Shown: positions 32,212-40,814 of the stretch, piece by piece
Layout of the letters: each line of letters begins with the position of its first letter
How positions within the stretch are numbered: position 1 is the stretch's first letter
NCBI GenBank assembly: GCA_019638615.1
Contig: JAHBTL010000004.1
Span: forward strand, 62,001-126,000
Reading direction: 5' to 3'
Source: Chitinophagaceae bacterium
GTDB taxonomy: Bacteria > Bacteroidota > Bacteroidia > Chitinophagales > Chitinophagaceae
Length of the DNA: 64,000 bases
Notes under the pieces: generated by a model
What the model was told of the DNA's origin: nothing
Databases searched by the model: none
Seen by the model: the letters and a program-made list of their open reading frames with translations, nothing else
Program-made: the position numbers and the translations under genes

Positions 32212-35200
32212 TCAAAACAACGCCCGCAGCGAGGCTCTGCCTATATGTACCGTGTTGGAGCTTGCGGCTTTTCGCCCTTCGTATTGAAAATTCAGCTCGA
32301 GGTAAGAGGTAAGGCGTTTGGTAAAATCAAGCGTCCATAAAAAATTTTTGCCGGGCAATAATGCGTCCAGCATGATATAGGAAACACTTGTATTGGGCGT
32401 ATTGCTGTTCCCGCTGTCTGTATAGCGTATCTGGCTGTACGTAAATTTCCCTGTAACAGAACTGTTCGAAAGCACATTGTACTTAACTTCCGAATTGATG
32501 GAATGAATGGTTGCTTTTTGCGTGGAGTCGGTGTTTTCTTTATTGTCATATTTGTATCCCAGCATTATCCTGAAATTGGTTCCCTTAATGAATGAAATAC
32601 GGGGCTCAATGCCGGTGGATTCAATATGGTAATTCCGGTTGTCGAAATTAGGGGTGGTGAGGCGGTTTTTCCCTGTTTTACCCAGCAGTTCCAGCAAAAA
32701 AGAGCGGGTAATGTTCCATCGGCTTTTGATATTCCAGTCATTCACTTTGCGGCTTTCGTATCCGTAGGTAAGAAAAGCCTTATTGCCGGTACGGATATTG
32801 TTGAAATCAAATCCCCACACACTGCTGAAACGGTTAAACGAAAAGGAATTGCTGAATACCTGGTTTAACAGGATAAGCGAGGTGTCGGTCAGGGGAACGG
32901 CAAAAGGATTAAAGCTTAGACTTCCCGACAACTCTTTTTTATATATCTGCAACGAGCTTTGAAAATACAATCGCGCCAGCCATTTTTGAAAATGACTGGC
33001 TTTGGCAGCGTCAATAACAGCCCGCGGATTGATGACGGCGCTGTAGTTAAACTGCAGGTAATTGGCTTTCATAAATTCATTGGTAGGTGTGAAAATGCGG
33101 ATGTATTTTGCCTGGTCCCTGAACTGAGACAATTCAAACTCATTCAATTCCGGTATGCCATTGCCATTGTAATCTATCCAGGTATATTCTCCCTGTCCTG
33201 CGGGCACTTCTACATATGTAAAATTTCTTTTTTGTTCCTGCCCTGTTCCTACCTCATATAAAACATTGCCATTCAGCAATCCTTTCCATTCGTTAATAAA
33301 ATATTCGGCCCTTCCCAGTATGGTTTCTTCCGGTTTCTGGGTGGTTATTTTTGTATCATATACGTTTAGCTTCCTGTAAGTTACATTCACCTTTACCTGG
33401 TGCTTTTCATTTTTCATCAATTCAGTGTACGCGTTGATATTATTGCTCCTGTCTGAGCGTACAAGATCACCCAGGTAGGGATATTTATCGCTTCTTGTAT
33501 AATAAGTAACTCCCCATTTATTAGGTTTGCCTGCAGGCGATTTGAGATAAGCCTGCCATATTTCAAATGAATAGCTGCCGGCATTCAATGAATCAAATTG
33601 CTTATACTTTGTATAGTTATGATCGAGCGTATACCCGGCCCCGATACGATGGTTGCCCAGCTTCGGAAAATCGCGCGATACATCCAGGATGGGGCGCAGA
33701 TAATAACCTTTCTGAAGCAACTGGCTGAAATAGGTAATATTGATTTGATTGTTGAAATGCCAGTTGCCATAATCGGCTTTGTGCGCGATGCTGTTTCGAA
33801 CCCCGTTATAGTCATCGCTGCGCCGGTAGGTTTCAAAACGATACTGAAGCGAATTGCCGGGCGATGAGTTTAACTGTATGCCGGCTTTCAGCAGGTTTTC
33901 CGTAGCAACTGTTACGCTGATAGGTAATCCCCAGTCCCTGTAAAATTCAACAGTACGCAGCCGTTCTACCGGCTTAAACCTGTCCTGCACCCATTCATAG
34001 CTCAACTGGCTTTGCAATTCGGCATTCGCTTTATTGTTTTTCAATGGTCTCCGGTCGTTGATCATGATCCTTGCCGCATATCCTTTATCATCCGCTTTGT
34101 CTTTAGATGAAAGGCTGTTTACATTGTAATTGCTTAAGGCCATTTCGGTGCTTACCTGTGTATTTTTTGAGATAGCATATTCCGCGCCAATGCTTACCAG
34201 TTGCTGCTTCCGGGGTGCTACCAGCAAAATAACAGGCTCAAAATTTCCCTGCAAACGATTTTCAGCATCCGGCGATACCCATTTAAAGACTTTCCCATTG
34301 GCAGCGTTGGTTTGATCAGCCACGTAATTACCATGCCCTTGCCCAACTTCAGTAAAAGCCAGGCTGTACAATACATCGTCCGGCGATACCGAATACACAT
34401 ATATTGAATCGTGTACTCCATTGTTGAATACTGTATCGATTTTTTTATATAATATTTTGTTCACGGAAAAAGTGTCCAGCATCTGCGAAGGGTAAAAAGC
34501 GTTTTTAACACTGTCACCAATGTCAGACAGGAACTGCTTTTGCCGTGGATCAAGCGTTTGATTGATAGGTGAATTTTTGGCGTCGCTGTTGGAGTATACG
34601 GCCGCTTTTATCTTTAGCTTTTCGCCAATGCCGGCTTCATCTGCAATAAATAATTGCGAATTAAGATAGTTCCTGTCGGCGTAGCCGAATTCAACCTGTA
34701 TGCGGCTGTCTTTGGTGATCATTCGCCTGGGCGTAAACGTTACCTCCGCGGTATTGTAGTTGATCACATAATCCTGGTCTTCGCCCCGTTGCATCAGCTC
34801 ACCATCAAGATAAACCCTTTCTGTTCCGGCCAGCACAATAAAAAAAAGCTCGTTGTTGGGGCCCTGCAGACGGTAAGGTCCCTGGTTGCCTTCCGCGCCC
34901 TGGAATATATTCCGGGAATATTTACCCTTGGCGATGGCGCCGCTTAACATCAGGCGATTGCTGATGTTCTTGTTTACCTGCGATTGCTGTTCGAAAGCGG
35001 CGCCCTGTAAACGGGAATAATAATTTAGAAAATAAAACTGTTGCTGGCGTATGTCAATATCGCCGATATCAAAATGCCAGTCCTTTTTTTTAAACTGGAT
35101 GAATACGCGGTCGAACTCATTCAGGTTTTGCGTATTGCCGTCCGGCTGAATAGGGATATTGCTGTCGGTAATGGCTGCCGCCACCTGTATACTGTCGGCC

Positions 35201-35691
35201 AGGTAACCGGTAAGCTGCAGGTTGAGCGTTGAATTCAACACTACATCCTGCTGGTTGCCGAACGAGAGTCCCCTGCCAAAGCTGCCGTTGTAGCTGATAT
35301 TGCCAAAATCGAAAAGAGAACCGGCGCTACTATTGCCGCTTACTGTAACAGGTCCCGCCAGGAAGTGATTGCTGATGCTGTCGAAACGCAGGCGCTGGTA
35401 TACGGTATGGAACTTACCCGGGAAAACCCTGTAAAAAAGCAATACCGAATCTTGCGGGGGCCTGGTTTTCCAAACAAGCCGGGCATTAAAAACATCGAGT
35501 GCATAATCGTTCGTGGGGATGCCGGGCATAAAGAACGAACCGGGTACAATGCTGAGCGTGTCGAGCTGTAGCGTATCGGAAAGGATGGGCACGATTTTTT
35601 TCCGCAGGTTGGAGAGCGTAGGATTTTGCTGGGCAAGCCCCCCCGTAACTCCCAACAAACACAACCATAACAATAGCAGCCGGTTTTTCAA
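32212..35691 (-). CDS. Giant outer-membrane beta-barrel protein, SprA-like repeat motif
   Basis: A 1159-residue protein with a signal peptide (MKNRLLLLWLCLLGVTGGLAQ). The region GRGLSFGNQQDVVLNSTLNLQLTGYLADSIQVAAAITDSNIPIQPDGNTQNLNEFDRVFIQFKKKDW resembles the motif I know from SprA, the type IX secretion/gliding channel, but SprA is more than twice as long. The remainder is rich in alternating aromatic beta-strands, ending in a likely barrel closing strand (NTVHIGRASLRALF). It also has an EF-hand-like DYNGNGIPELNEFE segment. It is probably an outer-membrane barrel of a conserved but uncharacterised Bacteroidota family. No type IX gene is nearby. Confidence 0.75.
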   Translation of the reverse strand: MKNRLLLLWLCLLGVTGGLAQQNPTLSNLRKKIVPILSDTLQLDTLSIVPGSFFMPGIPTNDYALDVFNARLVWKTRPPQDSVLLFYRVFPGKFHTVYQRLRFDSISNHFLAGPVTVSGNSSAGSLFDFGNISYNGSFGRGLSFGNQQDVVLNSTLNLQLTGYLADSIQVAAAITDSNIPIQPDGNTQNLNEFDRVFIQFKKKDWHFDIGDIDIRQQQFYFLNYYSRLQGAAFEQQSQVNKNISNRLMLSGAIAKGKYSRNIFQGAEGNQGPYRLQGPNNELFFIVLAGTERVYLDGELMQRGEDQDYVINYNTAEVTFTPRRMITKDSRIQVEFGYADRNYLNSQLFIADEAGIGEKLKIKAAVYSNSDAKNSPINQTLDPRQKQFLSDIGDSVKNAFYPSQMLDTFSVNKILYKKIDTVFNNGVHDSIYVYSVSPDDVLYSLAFTEVGQGHGNYVADQTNAANGKVFKWVSPDAENRLQGNFEPVILLVAPRKQQLVSIGAEYAISKNTQVSTEMALSNYNVNSLSSKDKADDKGYAARIMINDRRPLKNNKANAELQSQLSYEWVQDRFKPVERLRTVEFYRDWGLPISVTVATENLLKAGIQLNSSPGNSLQYRFETYRRSDDYNGVRNSIAHKADYGNWHFNNQINITYFSQLLQKGYYLRPILDVSRDFPKLGNHRIGAGYTLDHNYTKYKQFDSLNAGSYSFEIWQAYLKSPAGKPNKWGVTYYTRSDKYPYLGDLVRSDRSNNINAYTELMKNEKHQVKVNVTYRKLNVYDTKITTQKPEETILGRAEYFINEWKGLLNGNVLYEVGTGQEQKRNFTYVEVPAGQGEYTWIDYNGNGIPELNEFELSQFRDQAKYIRIFTPTNEFMKANYLQFNYSAVINPRAVIDAAKASHFQKWLARLYFQSSLQIYKKELSGSLSFNPFAVPLTDTSLILLNQVFSNSFSFNRFSSVWGFDFNNIRTGNKAFLTYGYESRKVNDWNIKSRWNITRSFLLELLGKTGKNRLTTPNFDNRNYHIESTGIEPRISFIKGTNFRIMLGYKYDNKENTDSTQKATIHSINSEVKYNVLSNSSVTGKFTYSQIRYTDSGNSNTPNTSVSYIMLDALLPGKNFLWTLDFTKRLTSYLELNFQYEGRKAASSNTVHIGRASLRALF

Positions 35692-35766
35692 TCCATCCTT
35701 TTTTGTAACAATGCTTAAAATTAGAAAATATTGTATATCAATGTAAAAAAGAGGATTTCAGGGATA

Positions 35767-37071
35767 TTATACTGTTATTTTTGAATGTGTTTTGGTGTCT
35801 TTCATGGATGCATATACCAGCAGCGATATAAGTATACAGCCGGTTACATACCAGTAAAACCAGGGTTCATGCCCCAACTGCTTACAGTAAAGTGCGATCA
35901 CTTCAGCCGTTCCGCCAAAAACAGCCGTTGTTACTGCGTAAGGCAATCCTACACCCAGCGCTCTTATTTCGGCGGGGAACAGCTCGGCTTTTACCACTGC
36001 GTTGATGGAGGTATACCCGCTTACGATCAATAACCCGCACATGATCAGCAGAAAAGCAGAACCCATGCCGGTGGTTATGCTGATGCCGGTAAGCAACGGT
36101 ACCGTGCAAAGCGTGCCGGATATGCCAAAGCCTATTAAAAGCGGTTTGCGTCCGATTCTGTCAGACAGGAGACCAAATGCCGGCTGCAGGAGAGCGAAAA
36201 GCAGCAGGCTGAAAAAAGAAATGAGGGTGCTTTGGTCAATGGTAAGCTTCACCGTATTTACGAGGAATTTCTGCATGTATACCGAATAAGTATAAAAAGC
36301 GATCGTGCCGCCTAAAGTGAGCCCGATAACGGTGATGACAGCGCGGGGATGCTTTAACAACTCCCCGATCGTACCCCGGTTTTCCCTGGCTTGTTTGCTG
36401 TGCTCAAAAGAAGCTGTTTCTTCTAAATTGCTCCTGATGTAAAATGCTACCACTGCCAGCAAAGCACCTATTACAAAGGGAATGCGCCATCCCCAGGCAT
36501 GCAGCTGTTCGGGAGTAAGCAAAAACTTTTGCAGCAGCAACTGGATGCCCAATGCGATCAGTTGCCCGCCGATCAGCGTTACGTACTGAAAGCTGGAGTA
36601 AAACCCCCGCCTGTTGTGTGATGCCATTTCGCTGAGATAGGTAGCCGAGGTTCCATATTCGCCGCCAACGCTCAATCCCTGCAGCAAACGGGCCATGAAC
36701 AATAAAACGGGAGCGGCCACCCCAATACTTTTGTAACCCGGTGTACAGGCTATGAGCAGTGACCCGAACGACATCAGCAGTATGGAGAGCGTCATCGCCT
36801 TTTTTCTTCCTGCTTTATCCGCGATGCTTCCGAACAGCCAGCCGCCGATAGGGCGCATCAGGAAACCCACTGCAAATATCCCGGCAGCATTTAATAATTG
36901 TGCGGTGCGGTCGGCGCTGGGAAAAAATACAGGAGAAAAATACAGGGCGAAAGCGGAATAAGCATACCAGTCGTACCATTCAACGAGGTTGCCTACGGAA
37001 CCACCGATAATAGCTTTAACGCGTTTCTTTGTGTCTGGTATGTGTGTGGTCTGAATGGTTTCCCGGGGCAT
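35767..37071 (-). CDS. MFS transporter, metabolite:H+ symporter (MHS) type
   Basis: The ATG at 37071 (MPRETIQTTHIPDTKKRVKAII) is chosen; a longer in-frame start at 37125 adds a Cys-rich stretch unlike the family. The 434-residue protein has 12 hydrophobic helices, the MHS signature GSVGNLVEWYDWYAYSAFALYFSPVFFP, the loop motif GSIADKAGRKKAM and LSVGGEYGTSATYLSEMA. Relatives carry 2-oxoglutarate, citrate, proline or shikimate. The mobile element at 37156 lies just upstream and probably contains or displaces its promoter. Substrate unknown. Confidence 0.88.
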   Translation of the reverse strand: MPRETIQTTHIPDTKKRVKAIIGGSVGNLVEWYDWYAYSAFALYFSPVFFPSADRTAQLLNAAGIFAVGFLMRPIGGWLFGSIADKAGRKKAMTLSILLMSFGSLLIACTPGYKSIGVAAPVLLFMARLLQGLSVGGEYGTSATYLSEMASHNRRGFYSSFQYVTLIGGQLIALGIQLLLQKFLLTPEQLHAWGWRIPFVIGALLAVVAFYIRSNLEETASFEHSKQARENRGTIGELLKHPRAVITVIGLTLGGTIAFYTYSVYMQKFLVNTVKLTIDQSTLISFFSLLLFALLQPAFGLLSDRIGRKPLLIGFGISGTLCTVPLLTGISITTGMGSAFLLIMCGLLIVSGYTSINAVVKAELFPAEIRALGVGLPYAVTTAVFGGTAEVIALYCKQLGHEPWFYWYVTGCILISLLVYASMKDTKTHSKITV

Positions 37072-37155
37072 TGTTTCAAAAATAGAAATATCATGGCATA
37101 ACCCAAAACAAAAGCGGGAGCACATCGCTTCCGCTTTGTATGTTTTGGATCGTTT

Positions 37156-37568
37156 GGGTGCATTTCAGATTTTCGGGGAGTGACCAAAAAGGTTACTAAA
37201 TAAATAATTTATTCGGATAGGTGATGGAGACTAATAGTCGTTTATGCGATTCTCAACGCCTTCATTTACCTTTTTGGTCAGCCCCTAGGACTCACTACCG
37301 GTCGGTGTCTCACCATAGCCGTCAACTTAAGCCCGAAGGGCTTGAATTTGAATAGGCCCCAACAAAGTTGAGGGACAGCAATGCCGAAGTTTTGTTGAAC
37401 CCCGTAGGGGTTCAATGTAAAATTGTCGCAAATATACCACCGGTTACACCGATGGCTATTCAAATTAAACCCCATTCGGGGTATTTAAGCGCCAGATTTC
37501 CTAAGTTGACGGCTATAGTGTCTCACCGACCGGAAAATTTGCATAGTGCGAAAATTTGAAATGCGCCC
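37156..37568. mobile_element. 413-bp MITE-like element with terminal repeats and perfect 8-bp target duplication
   Basis: The left end is GGGTGCATTTCAGATTTTC (37156-37174); the right end, read inward from 37568, is GGGCGCATTTCAAATTTTC. They differ at two of 19 positions. The flanks are identical: GATCGTTT at 37148-37155 and 37569-37576. The inside is a set of nested inverted repeats: TGACCAAAAAGGT/ACCTTTTTGGTCA (37181-37193, 37268-37280), CCGGTCGGTG/CACCGACCGG (37298-37307, 37524-37533) and a 15-bp pair at 37315-37329 and 37502-37516. TTGAACCCC/GGGGTTCAA forms a small hairpin at 37395-37415. No gene is seen. Confidence 0.85.
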
Positions 37569-37603
37569 GATCGTTTCGTAAAAGACAAATTCCGAAGCCT
37601 TCC

Positions 37604-38494
37604 TTATTTCAGTTTGGCTACTTCTGCGTCGTAATATTCTTTTGTAAAGATCACGTCGGGTAAATTATGATACCAGTTTGATTCGTGCTCGATGGAGAGC
37701 ATGCCACTGAAATTCTGCCTTTTCAGCTCGGCGAAAACAGCGGGAAAATCAATTACACCTTTGCTTACCACCGTATCCGCTGCTTTGGGATCGTCAAACT
37801 TTACAATGTCTTTTAAGTGACCGCCATATACATGGCCTTCCAGTTGTTTCAGGCATTCAACGGGGTTCAAGCCGTTGCGTGCCCAGTGACCGATGTCGGC
37901 GCAGGCTCCGATATTTTTATGTCCCTTAATAGCAGCCAGCACAGAATCAGGGGTGGCATACGCATTGGGTTTGGGGTGATCGTGAATGGCAAGCTTAATG
38001 TTATAAACACCGCCCAGGCTGTCTATGAAATCCCAGTGTTCTTTGGCCGGTTCGCAGGTGATATAGCTGAGCCCGAAATCTTTGGCAAGATCAAATGCTT
38101 TGACCCAGTCTTCCTGGCTTTTTGGAGAAATGACACCCATTGCTACAATGTTAATTCCTTTGGATTGCAGCAGTTGCTTCAGTTTGGAGCGAGTATCGGC
38201 AGACATGCCTATACCAAATTCGCCCGGCAGGTCACCGCCTAATTTCTGACCCCAGAATGCTTCGATGTGTTTGATGCCTGCACTGTCCACCTTATTCAGC
38301 GCATCGGTAAGCGGGAACATCCTGAACGTCCACATTTGTACACCCAGCTTAAAGCCGGCAGTGCTGCCTGTGCTGGCCAGGCTGTCTGTTTGAGGGGCAG
38401 CGTCTGCCTCTGAAGTACTGTTTGTGCTGCTGTTATTGCAGGAAAGAATGGCAAGCGAGCATATAGCCGCGAAAAGCCCGTTTCTGAATTTCAT
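37604..38494 (-). CDS. TIM-barrel sugar isomerase/epimerase lipoprotein
   Basis: A 296-residue lipoprotein: MKFRNGLFAAICSLAILSCNNSS with Cys19, then a Ser/Thr-rich linker. The AP-endonuclease-2-type TIM barrel follows with GVQMWTFRMFPLTDALNKVDSAGIKHIEAF, metal-ligand segments IKLAIHDHPKP, GACADIGHWARNG, VYGGHLKDI and SGMLSIEHESNW. As an exported enzyme, it should act on free sugars or 3-keto-sugars in the periplasm. It is the nearest gene right of the mobile element, whose end lies 36 bp past its stop codon. No partner gene is adjacent. Confidence 0.82.
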   Translation of the reverse strand: MKFRNGLFAAICSLAILSCNNSSTNSTSEADAAPQTDSLASTGSTAGFKLGVQMWTFRMFPLTDALNKVDSAGIKHIEAFWGQKLGGDLPGEFGIGMSADTRSKLKQLLQSKGINIVAMGVISPKSQEDWVKAFDLAKDFGLSYITCEPAKEHWDFIDSLGGVYNIKLAIHDHPKPNAYATPDSVLAAIKGHKNIGACADIGHWARNGLNPVECLKQLEGHVYGGHLKDIVKFDDPKAADTVVSKGVIDFPAVFAELKRQNFSGMLSIEHESNWYHNLPDVIFTKEYYDAEVAKLK

Positions 38495-38662
38495 GCTTAA
38501 TTTTTAAAATGAAATATTATAAAATATAAGAGGTAAAAATATTAATTATTTGAAAATAAAGAATGAATTTACTTCCGGTGAAAAAAGTTCCGGTTTTTGC
38601 AGCTGCCTGGCAAAGGACTGCACCTACAGCACAGCAGTTGGAATTGTTCCAGGCCGCCCCGG

Positions 38663-38716
38663 AAAACCTATAAGGTTTGCCGGGCAGCAATGCGGCGTTG
38701 CAAACCTTATAGGGTT
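38663..38716. repeat. Inverted repeat with A/T-rich inner palindromes
   Basis: AAAACCTATAAGGTTTGC (38663-38680) is mirrored by GCAAACCTTATAGGGTT (38700-38716) across a 19-nt loop; each arm is itself close to palindromic. It lies upstream of the sulfatase-type gene. A -7-like box TAATTTTG sits at 38756-38763. Confidence 0.55.
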
Positions 38717-38788
38717 ATTTACTGTTATTTTTAACCATCATAACAGCCTTTGCGCTAATTTTGCAGGCAATTTTTAATAAACGATTTG

Positions 38789-40729
38789 ATGTTCTCATTT
38801 CAGCCAATACGCTTATCTTATTATGGGGTTTTCATATACCGTATTTTCATTGTACTGGTGTTGTACATGCTTTGCCGGTTTCTTTTCTATTTTTTAAATA
38901 CGAATCTCCTTCACAATATTACCCGTGATGAGTGGGTCCATATATTGAGAGGAGGGTTGGTGTTTGATATTGCGGCCATGTTCTACATGAACAGTCTCTT
39001 CATCGTCCTTACGTTGCTGCCCTTTCGTTTTATCCGGAACAGCGGATACCAGAAGGCGGTTAAATATGTTTTCTTCTTTTCCAATGGCATTGCGTTGTTA
39101 TTGAACTGCATCGATTTTATTTATTACAGGTTTACATTGCGCCGCACTACCTTAAGTGTGATCAGTGAATTTTCAAACGAAACCAATAAAACCAGGCTTG
39201 CAGGGCTTTTTTTCATAGATTACTGGTATGTAGTGCTCATATTTATAGCCCTGGTGCTGTTGATGGTGCGGATGTATAAAAGGGTATACATCCGGCCGGC
39301 AGCGGTTGGTGAAAAAAAGGGCTGGTTCTATATAAAAGCGGTGCTGATATTGGCGCTCGCTGTTTTTCTTGCCATTGGGGGTATCCGGGGCGATTACAAG
39401 CACAGCACCCGGCCCATCACTATCAGCAATGCCGGTGAATATGTAAACAGGCCCGAGCAGATGTACCTGGTGCTTAATACGCCCTTTTGCTTAATACGTA
39501 CCTGGGGCGTTCGCAAACTGCAGGAGCTGCATTATTTTTCTGACGAGGAAGCAGAAAGCATATATACGCCGGTGCACATACCGGTAGCAGACAGCCTGTC
39601 ATTTAAAAAAGAGAATGTTGTTATTATTTTGCTGGAAAGCTTCAGCAAAGAGGCGGTGGGGGCTTATAACAAAGACCTGGATGGGGGACGCTATACCGGG
39701 TATACTCCTTTTCTTGATTCTTTGATAGGGGTGAGTAAAATATACTGGAATTCTTTTGCCAATGGCCGTAAATCAATTGACGCGTTGCCTTCTGTATTGG
39801 CCGGTATTCCCGGCGGACAGGATCCGTTCATACTGACGCCTTACTCATCAGACAGCCTGCGCAGCCTGCCCCGGCTATTGAAAGAAGAAGGATATCATAC
39901 TTCTTTTTTTCATGGAGCGCCCAATGGATCGATGGGGTTTAAGGCACTTATTCGTATGTTGGGAATTGAAAACTATTATGGAAAAGACGAATACAACAAT
40001 GATGAGGATTTTGACGGCATATGGGGCATTTGGGATGAACCGTTCCTGCAATATTTTTCCAGCACGCTCAGCAGCTTTAAACAACCTTTTTTCAGCACTT
40101 TTTTTTCGGTTTCATCGCATCATCCTTTTAAAGTGCCGGAACAGTATACCGGGCAATTTAAAAAAGGCCCCATCCCGGTGCTGGAATGCATTGGTTATAC
40201 AGATATGGCCTTGCGTAAATTTTTTGAATCGGCCGCTAAAACCAACTGGTTCAGGAATACGCTTTTTGTGATCTCCGCCGATCATTCTACCGAAGCGTTC
40301 AATCGTGAATACCAGAATGCCCGGGGCGATGTGGCTATTCCCATTGTATTGTACCACCCGGGCGACAGCACCCTCAGGGGAGCAGATTCTTCCGGCGTCA
40401 TTCAGCAGATAGACCTTATGCCGGGCATCCTTTCCTACCTTCATTACCAGAAGCCTTATCTCGCCTTCGGGGAACCCTTTACAGGAAATAAAAGGCTTAA
40501 TTTCGCGGTTACGCCGGGTAATGATTACCGGTGGATTGAGAACGAGTATCTGTTGTTTTTTGATGGCAAGCAAAGTAAAGCGCTGTTCAATTACAGGACC
40601 GACCGTTTTTTAGAGCATAACCTGCTGGAGGAGAAAAAGGATACAGCTTTACAGATGGAAAGACACCTGAAAGCTTTTTTGCAGCAATACAATAACCGGT
40701 TGATAAAAAACAATCTTGTAGTAAAATAG
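38789..40729 (+). CDS. LTA-synthase-like membrane phosphoglycerol transferase/sulfatase-family protein
   Basis: I use the ATG at 38789 rather than the preceding in-frame TTG. The 646-residue protein has about five N-terminal membrane helices (for example IFIVLVLYMLCRFLFYFLN) and a large periplasmic alkaline-phosphatase-superfamily domain: NVVIILLESFSKEAVG (metal-binding Glu), NGRKSIDALPSVLAGIP (Ser or Thr nucleophile region), FHGAPNGSMGF, and FVISADHSTE (metal-binding Asp and His). Gram-positive LtaS makes lipoteichoic acid; in Gram-negative bacteria relatives such as OpgB or phosphoethanolamine transferases modify envelope glycans. The donor and acceptor here are unknown. Confidence 0.85.
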   Translation: MFSFQPIRLSYYGVFIYRIFIVLVLYMLCRFLFYFLNTNLLHNITRDEWVHILRGGLVFDIAAMFYMNSLFIVLTLLPFRFIRNSGYQKAVKYVFFFSNGIALLLNCIDFIYYRFTLRRTTLSVISEFSNETNKTRLAGLFFIDYWYVVLIFIALVLLMVRMYKRVYIRPAAVGEKKGWFYIKAVLILALAVFLAIGGIRGDYKHSTRPITISNAGEYVNRPEQMYLVLNTPFCLIRTWGVRKLQELHYFSDEEAESIYTPVHIPVADSLSFKKENVVIILLESFSKEAVGAYNKDLDGGRYTGYTPFLDSLIGVSKIYWNSFANGRKSIDALPSVLAGIPGGQDPFILTPYSSDSLRSLPRLLKEEGYHTSFFHGAPNGSMGFKALIRMLGIENYYGKDEYNNDEDFDGIWGIWDEPFLQYFSSTLSSFKQPFFSTFFSVSSHHPFKVPEQYTGQFKKGPIPVLECIGYTDMALRKFFESAAKTNWFRNTLFVISADHSTEAFNREYQNARGDVAIPIVLYHPGDSTLRGADSSGVIQQIDLMPGILSYLHYQKPYLAFGEPFTGNKRLNFAVTPGNDYRWIENEYLLFFDGKQSKALFNYRTDRFLEHNLLEEKKDTALQMERHLKAFLQQYNNRLIKNNLVVK

Positions 40730-40814
40730 CCTGTGGAACATCCTGCCTGATTTTCTACTTCCGTCAATGGTATAAAAGTCATGAACATCTGTTATCTTCG
40801 CTCAACTTTTCAAG

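Noticed and set aside
38550-38777. 75-codon plus-strand frame before the LTA-synthase-like gene
   Set aside because: It spans an inverted repeat and has a cysteine-rich, low-confidence product; it ends just before the real start with no family resemblance.
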